A stretch of DNA of 64,000 bases from Polyangiaceae bacterium (GTDB lineage: Bacteria > Myxococcota_A > Polyangia > Polyangiales > Polyangiaceae): NCBI GenBank assembly GCA_016715885.1, contig JADJXL010000001.1:186001-250000 (forward strand). Direction: 5' to 3'. The notes beneath the pieces were generated by a model that was given only the letters and a program-made list of their open reading frames with translations, was not told the origin of the DNA and did no database searches. Shown here one piece after another: positions 24,171-32,667 of this stretch (position 1 is the first letter of the stretch; each line of letters begins with the position of its first letter). The position numbers and the translations under genes were made by a program.

Positions 24171-26018
24171 TTATCGCAAGTGGGATCGGCTCGCCGTTTC
24201 GAGCAGCATGGCGAAGAGCAGCGGATCGCCCATGCCCGTGTTCGTGCCTGCATGCGTGCGCATGCGCGCGAGACGGTCGGCGTCGTTCAAGAAGAGCGGC
24301 TCTTCCAGCGTCTTGGCAGCTTCGCGCAAAATGGTCTCGCGCTCCGTGAGCACCGTGATCGCGCCTTGCCGGTCGCCTTGGGCCACGCGCGTCGCGGCGA
24401 GCGCCAAGGCCTCGCCTGCGGCAAACCCTTGCACCGTTTTGGCAACCGATGCATCGATCGTCGCGCCGCTCGCCGCATCCGAATCGGCCCACGCGACTTC
24501 AATGGGGAACTCTTCCGTCACGTTTTTCTTGGTAATGCGGTCCTTGTACTTCAGCTCCACCAATGCAAGCGGCGCTTTTCCGACGCCCGCGGCAGCTCGA
24601 AGCTGAAAAAGCAGGGCATGACTGTCATTGGCAGCAAATGCCGGAATGAAAAACCGCATTCCCCCTTCGAGGTCGTCCTTGCGGTCTTGCTTGATGTTGT
24701 CCCGCTGTTCGGCTTGCTTGTCGGCCGCAACCTCCTGCGCTCGTACGCGTTGCGCCTCGGCTGCGGAAAGCCGCCGCGAACCGTACACTTTCAGCAAATC
24801 GAAACCCTTCTTGAGCCGAATTCGCAATTCGACCGCCGTTGCTGCGGGATCGAGGCGTTTGTCCATTTCCGTCGTGAGCGCCGGGGCGATTTGATCCGCA
24901 TCGCGCAAGTAATAATAGCCGCCCGCGCCATCTTCCGCGATGGTGCTCATGAGCGCGCCGTCGTATTCGGCTCCCAACCCAAACGTGCTCGTTTGAATGC
25001 CATTTTGAAATGCATCGAGCGCCAGTTTGGACATGCCTTCGGAGGAAAGAATTCCTGCATTGGCGCGACCATCGGACAAGAGCAAAACGACTCGCACCGC
25101 ATCCGCCGGAATGCTCTTCGTTTGCGCCTGTTGATAACCCAATTCGAGCCCTTTGCTGATGTTCGTTCCGCCGCCTTCTTTGATTTCCGCAATGGTTCTC
25201 TTGATGGAGTCTCGACGGGAACCGACCGGACCGTCCGGAATGCGCACGTCCGCGTCGCTCGAAAACGTCACGAGGGAAAAGTCGTCGGTCGGGGCGAGTT
25301 TGTCCACGAGCGCTTGGGCGGCCGTGCGAGCTTGCTTGATCGATTCGCCCTGCATCGATCCGCTCACGTCCAGCACCAAATGCACCGATAGATGGGGCCG
25401 TTCTTTGGGTTTGTCCGGTGACGATTTCAACGTGACGCGAACGTGAAACGGGCTGCCCGACGGGGGAAGCTTGCTCCGTTCGAGGTCCGCTTTGACGCCC
25501 AATGCTTTGCCCTTCGGCACCTCGAATGCCGTCACGTATCGCGCTCCCACGTCCGAAACGAGCTCCCGTTCGGCCATCGGAATGATTCCTCGAGCAACGT
25601 TCGCTTCGAATGCTGCAAGGTGTCCACCACCCGGACGGTATGTCGTGGCAAACCGGCCGTTGGGATCGATGGGCGCTATCGTTTCGGCTGGCGCGGGAGG
25701 CGCTATCGTGGAATTGCCAGCCATCCACCCGGAGTCACCCTTTTTTGCGCCGGCTTCGCCGCTCCGCGTTCCACCGCCACCCGCAATGTTCATTTTGGGA
25801 GGCGCGGGCTTTACTTCCAGCATGCCTGGAGGTGGTGGACTGGCAGCGAAAGCTTTTTCCTTTTCCTTGTCGGCTGGCGCGGTAGCCGCAGATGCGGCAG
25901 GTGCTTCCTGAGCTTTTTCGCTCGGAGCCGATCCTTTCATGCAACCCGGTGCAAACGCACTCGTCGCGCAGAGAGTCAAGATGGCGAGCGAATGATCAGT
26001 TTTCCAAGTGCGTAACAT
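24171..26018 (-). CDS. VWA-domain (MIDAS) lipoprotein
   Basis: A 615-residue protein with a lipoprotein signal (TSAFAPGC) and an Ala/Pro/Lys linker to about residue 125. A YfbK/VIT-like region (VARGIIPMAERELVSDVGARYVTAFEVP) precedes a von Willebrand A domain: LVLDVSGSMQGES gives the DxSxS MIDAS, with GGGTNIS as the Thr and LLSDGRAN as the Asp element. The C-terminal part (about 425-615) has strands and a helical tail that counts elements, as in YfbK-like proteins. It likely binds protein ligands at the envelope in a metal-dependent way. It pairs with the next gene (23295-24140). The YfbK type is widespread in myxobacteria, but its ligand is unknown. Confidence 0.9.
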   Translation of the reverse strand: MLRTWKTDHSLAILTLCATSAFAPGCMKGSAPSEKAQEAPAASAATAPADKEKEKAFAASPPPPGMLEVKPAPPKMNIAGGGGTRSGEAGAKKGDSGWMAGNSTIAPPAPAETIAPIDPNGRFATTYRPGGGHLAAFEANVARGIIPMAERELVSDVGARYVTAFEVPKGKALGVKADLERSKLPPSGSPFHVRVTLKSSPDKPKERPHLSVHLVLDVSGSMQGESIKQARTAAQALVDKLAPTDDFSLVTFSSDADVRIPDGPVGSRRDSIKRTIAEIKEGGGTNISKGLELGYQQAQTKSIPADAVRVVLLLSDGRANAGILSSEGMSKLALDAFQNGIQTSTFGLGAEYDGALMSTIAEDGAGGYYYLRDADQIAPALTTEMDKRLDPAATAVELRIRLKKGFDLLKVYGSRRLSAAEAQRVRAQEVAADKQAEQRDNIKQDRKDDLEGGMRFFIPAFAANDSHALLFQLRAAAGVGKAPLALVELKYKDRITKKNVTEEFPIEVAWADSDAASGATIDASVAKTVQGFAAGEALALAATRVAQGDRQGAITVLTERETILREAAKTLEEPLFLNDADRLARMRTHAGTNTGMGDPLLFAMLLETASRSHLR

Positions 26019-26148
26019 GTCCTCTTCTGCTCCTCGATGGCGATGCGGCCGGTCTTTGACGTGTCACTTTCGAGATCGATCCATTCGTCGTTCGAGCCTC
26101 GTTTACATTGGGTCTTCCCGCTGCGATGAAGCCCTTTCCGTCGCGAGC

Positions 26149-27012
26149 TCAGTTCGCCACGCACACGTTGCCGTTGCCGATGTCCTCGCACGTGTGATTC
26201 GCAGGGCAAGCGGCTTTTCCGTCGCCGCATTGCTGAAAACAAAATCCAATGCCCGCATTGACCCAGCCTGGCTGACACCTCGGCCATGCCCCAGGTTCCC
26301 CGCGCGAGCACTCGAGCAGCGTTTCGCAGTCGTTGCCGTAGGTGCGGTCGCAATCCACGTTCGGACCGCCAATCATGCTTTCACACGAATTTTCCTTGGT
26401 GACTTTTCGATGACAATTGCAGAGCTTTTCTGCGAGCGCCGCATCGCTGGTCCCGTCGATGGGCGATTTTGCTCCCTCGAATACGCCGACGACGGCCGGT
26501 TGCTTGTTGCCCCTGGGCCACGATACGACCAATTTGTGGCTCTTGTCGGTCCAAGAAAAATCGGCGGCAAAGTCGATCCCCTCGACGAACGGCACGACGA
26601 GGCTCGTGATTCCCGGGCCAACGTACGTGATTGCCTCGCCATGGCCGCCTTTTTGAATCACGATACTCGTAGGCGTGCCGCCTGAATCGTTTTTCCCACG
26701 GCAGCTCACGCGCAGGTATTCACGCACGATTTTCGTTTCGCAATTCAATGCCGACGACCCCTTGACCGTCACCTCTTTCTGCTGCGCATTCCATTCAGCA
26801 AGTGTCGGCGCCAGAGATCGACCGGGGCGCGCAGGAAGACTCGTCGGCGGCGGAGGAGCGGCGGGTGTGGGTGCCGTCTCCGTTGCAAGAGGCTTGGCTG
26901 CCGATGCAGTTGTCTCCGGTGCCGGCTTCGCAGCAGGCTTGGATTGATCAGCATCCGGTTTGTTGCATGCCCCAAGGGCAACGATCGCAAGAAGGAGAAC
27001 GACGTTTCGCAT
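26149..27012 (-). CDS. Lipoprotein with Cys-rich C-terminal domain
   Basis: The ATG at 27012 gives MRNVVLLLAIVALGACNKPDADQ, a lipoprotein signal with a VALGAC lipobox; the product is 287 residues. A Pro/Ala/Thr linker leads to a beta-rich middle (VSCRGKNDSGG, TYVGPGITSLVVPF). The last 95 residues hold about 13 Cys in CxC, CESM, CDRTYGNDCETLLEC, CQPG, CFQQCGDGKAACPANHTC and NVCVAN patterns, resembling secreted EGF-like or Cys-knot domains of myxobacteria. No function is known. The frame continues upstream to 27378, but that part has no signal peptide. Confidence 0.82.
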   Translation of the reverse strand: MRNVVLLLAIVALGACNKPDADQSKPAAKPAPETTASAAKPLATETAPTPAAPPPPTSLPARPGRSLAPTLAEWNAQQKEVTVKGSSALNCETKIVREYLRVSCRGKNDSGGTPTSIVIQKGGHGEAITYVGPGITSLVVPFVEGIDFAADFSWTDKSHKLVVSWPRGNKQPAVVGVFEGAKSPIDGTSDAALAEKLCNCHRKVTKENSCESMIGGPNVDCDRTYGNDCETLLECSRGEPGAWPRCQPGWVNAGIGFCFQQCGDGKAACPANHTCEDIGNGNVCVAN

Positions 27013-27107
27013 GACCACGAGCTCCAAATCGTACGGAATCGAAGCGGTTCCTGGGCCGCTGTGCAAAACGTTATCGCAACACGGAGCGTTTGGGAAGAAG
27101 AATTCAA

Positions 27108-27141
27108 CGCAAAGAGGCAAAGACGCAAGGGCGCAAAGACG
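27108..27141. repeat. 8-bp CGCAAAGA tandem repeat
   Basis: Four direct units in the 212-bp gap between the lipoprotein start (27012) and the 2-hydroxyacid dehydrogenase stop (27225): CGCAAAGA, GGCAAAGA, CGCAAGGG and CGCAAAGA. Similar CGCAAAG runs are known as dispersed repeats in many bacteria. It is intergenic and not coding. Confidence 0.75.
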
Positions 27142-27224
27142 TCGTCTATGCACTCTCCACCAGAAGCGTGGGTCGAAATTTTGGGATGATGGATAAGAGG
27201 ATTGGGTCGTGGCCGGAGGCGTTT

Positions 27225-28181
27225 TCAGTACTCGCGCTCGCGATCCACGGGCGTGAGAATTTCCTCCCCACGCTCGAATCGTTCGAGGTTCGTCAAAAAC
27301 AACGACACGACGCGTTCGAGGTATCTCGGCACGAAACCCGACATGTGCGGCGTGATGACGAGATTCGGCGTCGTCCAAAGTGGGCTCGACGCCGGCAGCG
27401 GCTCCGTTTCAAATACGTCGAGCGCTGCGCCTCGAATACGGCCATTGTGCAGTGCATCTACCAGCGCCATTTCATCCACGATGCCTCCGCGCGAAATGAC
27501 CACGACGACCGCGTGCGGCGGAAGCAAAGAAAGCTCGGTCGCACCCAGCATGCCCCGCGTGCGCGACGTGAGTGGTGCTGCAATCACCAAATAGTCGGCG
27601 AGCGGCAAAACTTTCCGAAGATCATCCGCATGTACGAGCTCGTCCACGTTCGATGTGGGTAAGTGGCGGTTTCTCATGCCAATCACCCGCATTCCCAGAG
27701 CTTGGCTTGCTTTTGCAATGGGAAGGCCTACTTCACCAAGTCCCATGATCACCAAGGTTTTTCCTGCGACCGAGCCTGCAACGAAAGGCTCCCAGCGTCG
27801 CGCGGCTTGCTCTTCGATTGCCCGTGGCAATTCCCGCTCGAAAGCGAGCATCATCGCGAGTGTGTGATCACGCATTTCCATCGCATGGATGCTCCGCGCA
27901 TTGGCAATGACGACGCGCGGATCGAGACCCTTTGCGGGCCAAAGGTAATCGACGCCAGCTCCCATGAAGTGCAGCAATCGAAGGCGCACCGCAGCCGACC
28001 AGTCGATTCGAGGCGCATATCCACAAAGCAACACTTCCACATCCGGCAAAACAGCCGCGATGTTCGCCTCGTCGACGAACTCTAACTTCCGCCCGGCGGG
28101 AGCAAGGAGGGTTGTCAGTTCCGCTCGCGCCTGTTCGTCGGAACGAATATGAATATGGATGAGCTCTGCTCGACGTGTCAT
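27225..28181 (-). CDS. D-isomer-specific 2-hydroxyacid dehydrogenase family protein
   Basis: A 318-residue NAD(P)-binding enzyme. The Rossmann motif is VIMGLGEVGLPIAKAS (GxGxxG), and the catalytic residues occur in order: Arg in VVVISRGGIVDE, Glu in AALDVFETEPLP and His in LVITPHMSGFVPRY. These fit the D-2-hydroxyacid dehydrogenase family, which reduces 2-oxoacids (glyoxylate/hydroxypyruvate-like). The catalytic-domain halves (1-100 and about 285-318) flank the coenzyme domain (100-285). It is cytoplasmic. The substrate cannot be read. It is divergent from the PDZ-hydrolase gene, with only 10 bp between starts, so they may share a promoter region. Confidence 0.92.
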   Translation of the reverse strand: MTRRAELIHIHIRSDEQARAELTTLLAPAGRKLEFVDEANIAAVLPDVEVLLCGYAPRIDWSAAVRLRLLHFMGAGVDYLWPAKGLDPRVVIANARSIHAMEMRDHTLAMMLAFERELPRAIEEQAARRWEPFVAGSVAGKTLVIMGLGEVGLPIAKASQALGMRVIGMRNRHLPTSNVDELVHADDLRKVLPLADYLVIAAPLTSRTRGMLGATELSLLPPHAVVVVISRGGIVDEMALVDALHNGRIRGAALDVFETEPLPASSPLWTTPNLVITPHMSGFVPRYLERVVSLFLTNLERFERGEEILTPVDREREY

Positions 28182-28191
28182 ACTCGGGCCA

Positions 28192-29463
28192 ATGTATCAG
28201 TCGTCGGGACTTCCTCGTAGGGCTTTTTTAGGATTCGAGCTACGTGCACGGCGCAGCTCGGATGATGGCCGAGGTGGAATCGAGGTTTTGCGCGTCACGC
28301 CCGAAGGGGCTGCGGCGCGCGCGGGCGTTTGTCCAGGCGATCGGCTCGTGCAGGTGAACGACCATGAAGTGTCAGACCCGCGCGAGCTTGCGCATCATGT
28401 TCGGACGCTCGAAGCCGGAAAGCCGCTGCGTTTCGTCGTCGATCGCGCCGGCGAAAAGCGTACGCTCGTTGGTGAAGCGTCGCCGCTACCCATCGAACGC
28501 GTGGCGAATGCGGACGTGCATCTGGAACACATTACGGTATTCGAGCATCGACAACGACTTCTATTGACGACGCCGATCGGGGCCAAACCACCGTTTACCG
28601 CTGTACTGTATTTGCAAGGGCTCGGTACGCAATCGTGCGAGCTATCGACGGACCCCGACGAACCATTACGAAAACTCATCGAAGGGTTTTCCGCGTCAGG
28701 TTTGGCGACGCTGCGCGTGGAGCGTAGCGGCGCGGGAGACAGCGAAGGCCCGTCCATTCAAAATACAAATTTTTTCGCCGAGATTGCCGCATACCGTGCC
28801 GCGTTGGATTTTCTCGCCCATGAGCCCATCATCAAGAATGTGATTTTGTTTGGCCATAGCGTGGGTGGAATGATTGCCCCGGTGCTCGCCGGTGAAGGTG
28901 CGAACCTCGCGGGGATTGCCGTATTCGGGACGTCTGCTCTGCGGTGGGTCGATTGTATCGTGCGAGCAACTCGCAGGCAAAGGCAACTTGCAGGAATGTC
29001 GGGCGAGGAGCTCGAGGAATACGTCGCTGATTGGGCTGAAATGCATACCGAGGTTTGTCGCGGCGGGCATTTGCCCTTTCAGGTATTTGCGACGAGGCCG
29101 CACCTCGGGTGGATGGTAGGTAGTGGTTGCCATGGCGAAACGATGTTTGGCCGGCATGCGTCGTTTTTTCAAGAGCTCGAACGCATGGACCTCGTTGCCC
29201 TTTGGAAAACCGTGCGTACAAATGTGCTCGTGATGCATGGCGAATACGACTGGGCCTGTGGTCCGGATGAAGGGCGCGCATTGGCGGATGCAGTTGCCGA
29301 GGTTGATGCCGCGCGCGTGCAATTCGTCGAGCTTTCCGCGGTGGGACACGACATGCGTCGTCACGCGAGCATCGAAGAGAGTTACGCGAGTCCACGCAAA
29401 GGACAGTGGGACGAGCGCGTGGTGGAAACGTTTTTGAAATGGGCCGAGGAGATTGCGCAATGA
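28192..29463 (+). CDS. PDZ domain fused to alpha/beta hydrolase
   Basis: From the ATG at 28192 the product is 423 residues. The N-terminal ~90 residues form a PDZ domain: FLGFELRARR, GIEVLRVTPEGAAARAGVCPGDRLVQVNDHEV. The rest is an alpha/beta hydrolase with nucleophile Ser223 in FGHSVGGMIAP, an Asp in VMHGEYDWACGPDEG and the His in AVGHDMRRH. PDZ-peptidase fusions are common, but PDZ in front of a serine hydrolase of this kind is less usual and suggests recruitment to a protein C-terminus. No signal peptide. The stop overlaps the next gene start as ATGA, so the two are one operon. Substrate unknown. The frame also extends to 28159, inside the divergent gene. Confidence 0.87.
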   Translation: MYQSSGLPRRAFLGFELRARRSSDDGRGGIEVLRVTPEGAAARAGVCPGDRLVQVNDHEVSDPRELAHHVRTLEAGKPLRFVVDRAGEKRTLVGEASPLPIERVANADVHLEHITVFEHRQRLLLTTPIGAKPPFTAVLYLQGLGTQSCELSTDPDEPLRKLIEGFSASGLATLRVERSGAGDSEGPSIQNTNFFAEIAAYRAALDFLAHEPIIKNVILFGHSVGGMIAPVLAGEGANLAGIAVFGTSALRWVDCIVRATRRQRQLAGMSGEELEEYVADWAEMHTEVCRGGHLPFQVFATRPHLGWMVGSGCHGETMFGRHASFFQELERMDLVALWKTVRTNVLVMHGEYDWACGPDEGRALADAVAEVDAARVQFVELSAVGHDMRRHASIEESYASPRKGQWDERVVETFLKWAEEIAQ

Positions 29464-30245
29464 GTGACGATTCGGGAGCATTGAAACCTGCTCCGCCTGC
29501 TTGGCGAATTGCGGCGGTATGGACAGTTTTGTCGATGATCGCGACGCTGCTGCTCATGCCTTATCTCATGGCCCTTTTCGAAGGCATCGACATCCCAAAC
29601 CGTCCCCCTTTGCCGGTTTTGGTGCTCGCAACGGTTGTGCAGACGGGATTCCTTGCGTTTTTCCTGGCGTGGGCAGGAACGGCGGCCGGCCGGAAACTCG
29701 GCATTGGCAGTCCGCTCGTCGAAGCATGGTTTTTCGGCAAACGCCCGCCGATTCCCAAGACGTTTGCGTGGGCGGCTTTGCTTGGCGCGCTGGGCGGTCT
29801 GGTCATCGTCTTACTGGATATGATTTTTGCATCGCGCATGCCAACGCCGCTTCGTGGGGCATTGCCGCAGCCGACACCCTTTCAAGGACTGCTCGCGAGC
29901 TTTTACGGAGGCATTGCCGAGGAAGTGCTCTTGCGCCTCGGGGTGGCATCGATAGCGGCTTGGGCGCTGGCGAAAGGTATTGGTTTCGAGGGGCGAGGGC
30001 GAACGATCGCGCTGACGTTTGGCGTGGTTTTCGCGACGCTCTTGTTTGGCGCCGGGCATTTGCCGACAGCATTTACATTATGGCCACCGCTACCGATTGT
30101 CATTGTGCGAACTTTGCTGCTCAATGCGATCGGCGGCATTCTGGCGGGTATCGTTTATGTGCGGCATGGGCTCGAGCACGCGATCGTGCTGCATTTTACG
30201 GCAGATATCGTGCTGCACGTGATGACGCCGCTCTTGCGGGGTTAG
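29460..30245 (+). CDS. CPBP-family intramembrane protease
   Basis: A 261-residue protein with about seven hydrophobic segments. The CPBP (Abi, Rce1-like) signature is present: GGIAEEVLLRLG (EExxxR), then FGAGHLPTA (FxxxH) and a late histidine. Family members cleave CaaX-type or leader peptides or confer self-immunity next to bacteriocin genes. The coding start at 29460 overlaps the PDZ-hydrolase stop. There is no peptide precursor in this operon. The radical SAM gene on the other strand ends 2 bp beyond it, but the two are convergent, so no joint operon is implied. Confidence 0.88.
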   Translation: MSDDSGALKPAPPAWRIAAVWTVLSMIATLLLMPYLMALFEGIDIPNRPPLPVLVLATVVQTGFLAFFLAWAGTAAGRKLGIGSPLVEAWFFGKRPPIPKTFAWAALLGALGGLVIVLLDMIFASRMPTPLRGALPQPTPFQGLLASFYGGIAEEVLLRLGVASIAAWALAKGIGFEGRGRTIALTFGVVFATLLFGAGHLPTAFTLWPPLPIVIVRTLLLNAIGGILAGIVYVRHGLEHAIVLHFTADIVLHVMTPLLRG

Positions 30246-30247
30246 TA

Positions 30248-31516
30248 TCAACGCGCGTCTTCGACGTCGAGCGCCCATGCGCCGCGATCGAATGGCAACC
30301 CTTCGGCTTCTTGAATGCGCGTGACACGTTCGCGTTTGCCCACGCGATGCATTTCGAGCGCTCGATGATGACAATACGGATTGTTGCCGGGTTTGCCGAA
30401 TAGAGCTGTGGCCATCCACGTGCATCCGCCACGACAAACCGACCCATAATAACAGGTTTTGCAATATCCCCAGCGTTCTTCGGGGCCGCGATCTCGCATG
30501 TGCCGCAGCGCGGACGAGCGCTCCCAGATGTCGCGCAATTTATATTTGCGAATGTTGCCGCCGACCCACGATTCCGTTGGAAGTGAAGGGCACCCTTTGA
30601 TGTCGCCATTCGATTCGATTCCCAGCGTGGAGCGTCCTGCGCTGCAGGATTCGGCATGTTTTTCTGTGGTAAAATTGCGCAAAATGTGTTCGAACGGGCC
30701 GTAATAACCGATATTGTTTCCCGGCATCAATTTGATGCGTGCTTCATTGCAGCGTTCTTTCAATGAAGCGAGCATGGGAAAAAGCTCCAGCAAATCATAC
30801 GGCTGCAAAATGATGTCGGGTTCGTCCGCTGCGCGACCCACGGGTACCGTGAGCTGCAACTGCCAGCCATGGGCACCGCTTTCGACGAGCACATCGAAAA
30901 TGTGCGGCAAATCGGGCATGCTGAGCCGATTGATTTGCGTGTTCACGGCGACTTGCATGCCCGCCCGCCTCGCATTCACAAGCGCACTTCGCGCAGCCTC
31001 ATACGACCCGGACAAACCGCGCAATCGATCGTGCGTTGCTTCATCTCCGTCGATTGAAACCGCCATGCTTTGCACGCCCGCTTCTTTCGCCTCCCGCGCT
31101 CGCTCGGGCGTGATCCCGCGTCCTCCCGTCACCACCGTGCATTGCATTTGATTGCGACGTATTTCGCGCACGACGTCGAGCCAGCCGTCGTGCAAATACA
31201 CTTCGCCCCCGATGAGCGCGACTTCGCGCACGCCAAGCTCGGCCATTTCTCGCACGAGCTCACACGCTTCGGCCGTATCGAGCTCGTCCGGACGTGCGCC
31301 GCCTGCTCGCGAACCGCAATGTCTGCACGCAAGATCGCAAGCGAGCGTCAATTCCCACACGGCATAAATGGGGCGACATGCCGTATCGACTTCGCGCGTT
31401 TCTTCGGCGAGAGGCTCGTGATGCCCGCGCGCTTGGCTTCTCGTGCGCTCTTTTGGGGGCAAGATGGGCAAACTGCGCGGACGCGGACTATCGAGCAGGG
31501 CCTGCCGATCGGTCAT
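30248..31516 (-). CDS. Radical SAM/SPASM enzyme
   Basis: A protein of about 422 residues with the radical SAM cluster motif CDLACRHC and downstream GGEVYLH. The C-terminal SPASM-like region has Cys in ESCSAGRSTLGIESNGDIKGC, YCKTCYYGSVCRGGC and PYCHHRAL, seven or more Cys for auxiliary Fe-S clusters. Such proteins often modify ribosomal peptides or proteins, for example by crosslinking or thioether formation. The gene is 54 bp downstream of a small zinc-ribbon protein gene with a Cys-rich tail, a candidate substrate. The start is uncertain: ATG at 31516, or GTG/TTG codons up to 31564, which would leave only 6 bp to the previous stop. It is convergent with the CPBP gene. Confidence 0.9.
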   Translation of the reverse strand: MTDRQALLDSPRPRSLPILPPKERTRSQARGHHEPLAEETREVDTACRPIYAVWELTLACDLACRHCGSRAGGARPDELDTAEACELVREMAELGVREVALIGGEVYLHDGWLDVVREIRRNQMQCTVVTGGRGITPERAREAKEAGVQSMAVSIDGDEATHDRLRGLSGSYEAARSALVNARRAGMQVAVNTQINRLSMPDLPHIFDVLVESGAHGWQLQLTVPVGRAADEPDIILQPYDLLELFPMLASLKERCNEARIKLMPGNNIGYYGPFEHILRNFTTEKHAESCSAGRSTLGIESNGDIKGCPSLPTESWVGGNIRKYKLRDIWERSSALRHMRDRGPEERWGYCKTCYYGSVCRGGCTWMATALFGKPGNNPYCHHRALEMHRVGKRERVTRIQEAEGLPFDRGAWALDVEDAR

Positions 31517-31570
31517 GTTCGGCCCCAGGTCGGGTTTGTCTCGGCTCACGATTGACACGGACAAACCCGT

Positions 31571-32101
31571 TCAAACGCGTACGATGTCGCAGGCTTCGTC
31601 GGGAAAAACGCAACCGTAGGGTGGGCAAACGCCATTGACGCACTGCCCACCACCGCGGTGTCGCCAGCGATTCTGTTCTTCCCACTCCTGCTGCTCTTGA
31701 AGCTGCAAGCGTCGTTGTTCTTCTTCGCGCCGGCGTCGTTCTGCTTCGGCCCGCCTCGCTTCTTCCTCGGCGAGCGCATTGTCGTCGTTGCCGCCGGGAT
31801 CACGCGCGACCTCGAGCGATTCTTTCGAATTGCGATCGGTCTGAGTGTCGTTGACGTCGACGGTGACGTTTCCGAGCTCGTCTGGGTTGTGCACGACGGT
31901 GGGCGAGCTGCAACTTGCGGTGGCCATCGAGGCGGCGATGGCTGCTCCGACGACGTACCTTTGCGCGCGCGAAAGCTCGGGCGATGCGGCTGGGGCCGAA
32001 GGGTGTGCGGCGTGCGAAAATCCGATACCGCAGAAGGGGCATGCGATTTCGCCGGCAAAAACATGGCGTTTGCAGGCGGGGCACAGGACCATGGCGTTCA
32101 T
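31571..32101 (-). CDS. Zinc-ribbon, membrane-anchored protein with Cys-rich tail; possible radical SAM substrate
   Basis: The ATG at 32101 gives 176 residues. The N-terminus has a zinc ribbon (CPACKRHVFAGEIACPFC), then a hydrophobic segment ending in ATASCSS (membrane anchor or atypical lipobox). Next comes a charged helical region (AEEEARRAEAERRRREEEQ, QLQEQQEWEEQN). The last 25 residues are different: GGGQCVNGVCPPYGCVFPDEACDIVRV with four Cys and a PPYG motif. A zinc ribbon before a membrane anchor and then a short variable Cys/Pro/Tyr tail is an arrangement I associate with Polyangiales. The immediate downstream radical SAM/SPASM gene makes this tail a candidate modification site. This is inference; a separate structural role is possible. 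Confidence 0.75.
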   Translation of the reverse strand: MNAMVLCPACKRHVFAGEIACPFCGIGFSHAAHPSAPAASPELSRAQRYVVGAAIAASMATASCSSPTVVHNPDELGNVTVDVNDTQTDRNSKESLEVARDPGGNDDNALAEEEARRAEAERRRREEEQRRLQLQEQQEWEEQNRWRHRGGGQCVNGVCPPYGCVFPDEACDIVRV

Positions 32102-32319
32102 CGATGTACTTCCTTCCGCTTCGGCCGTGAGGCGATGACAGCGGAGCGTGAGGCGGTTGTCAATATGTGTTGATGGAGCTGGTCCATTTTCTGAAAATTC
32201 GTGATGGTCGCATGCTCGAGGTCGGTCTGCTGCTTCTCTGGTGCACGGATTTGCCCTTGGCGTGATCGTCGCAAGGCACCCGCAGTCGCGGGCCCAGGGT
32301 TGGCCCAGGAGGACACACC

Positions 32320-32637
32320 ATGAACCAGTCGTTCGACGTTTCGACACAGGGAATGGCGCCGAGCAAGCAAGAAGGCAAAGCGACCCAGCTCATCGAGCGG
32401 CAGACTTCACGATTGCCGTCGATAACGTATTTGCTGCTCGCGTTCGGCTCGATCGTGCTTTCGGCCGGTCTTGCGGCATCGGCGCAGCCGCAACGACGAA
32501 TTGGTTTTTCCCGACGTCTCGAGCTTGCCAACTTCGTAGGCCAATGGGCGCCGACGCTATTGACGATCGGCGTCTACAACAAGATCGTCAAGCTCGAGAA
32601 CGAGCTCTTGCAACAGCGTGGTGGTTTCGGACGGTAA
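32320..32637 (+). CDS. Small single-pass membrane protein
   Basis: 105 residues. The AGGAGG ribosome site 6 bases before the ATG is ideal, supporting it as a real gene. After a polar N-terminus, one or two hydrophobic segments occur (YLLLAFGSIVLSAGLAAS; NFVGQWAPTLLTIGVY), ending in a short charged tail. No domain is recognised. It lies between the divergent zinc-ribbon/radical SAM operon and the convergent ABC1 kinase gene. Confidence 0.7.
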   Translation: MNQSFDVSTQGMAPSKQEGKATQLIERQTSRLPSITYLLLAFGSIVLSAGLAASAQPQRRIGFSRRLELANFVGQWAPTLLTIGVYNKIVKLENELLQQRGGFGR

Positions 32638-32667
32638 CACGACGGGCGGGCTCTCCGTCACGCGTTT

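Noticed and set aside
23898..25391. Plus-strand frame of 497 codons opposite the VWA gene
   Set aside because: Antisense to the MIDAS-bearing lipoprotein; composition is Arg/His-rich and no signal or motif is present.
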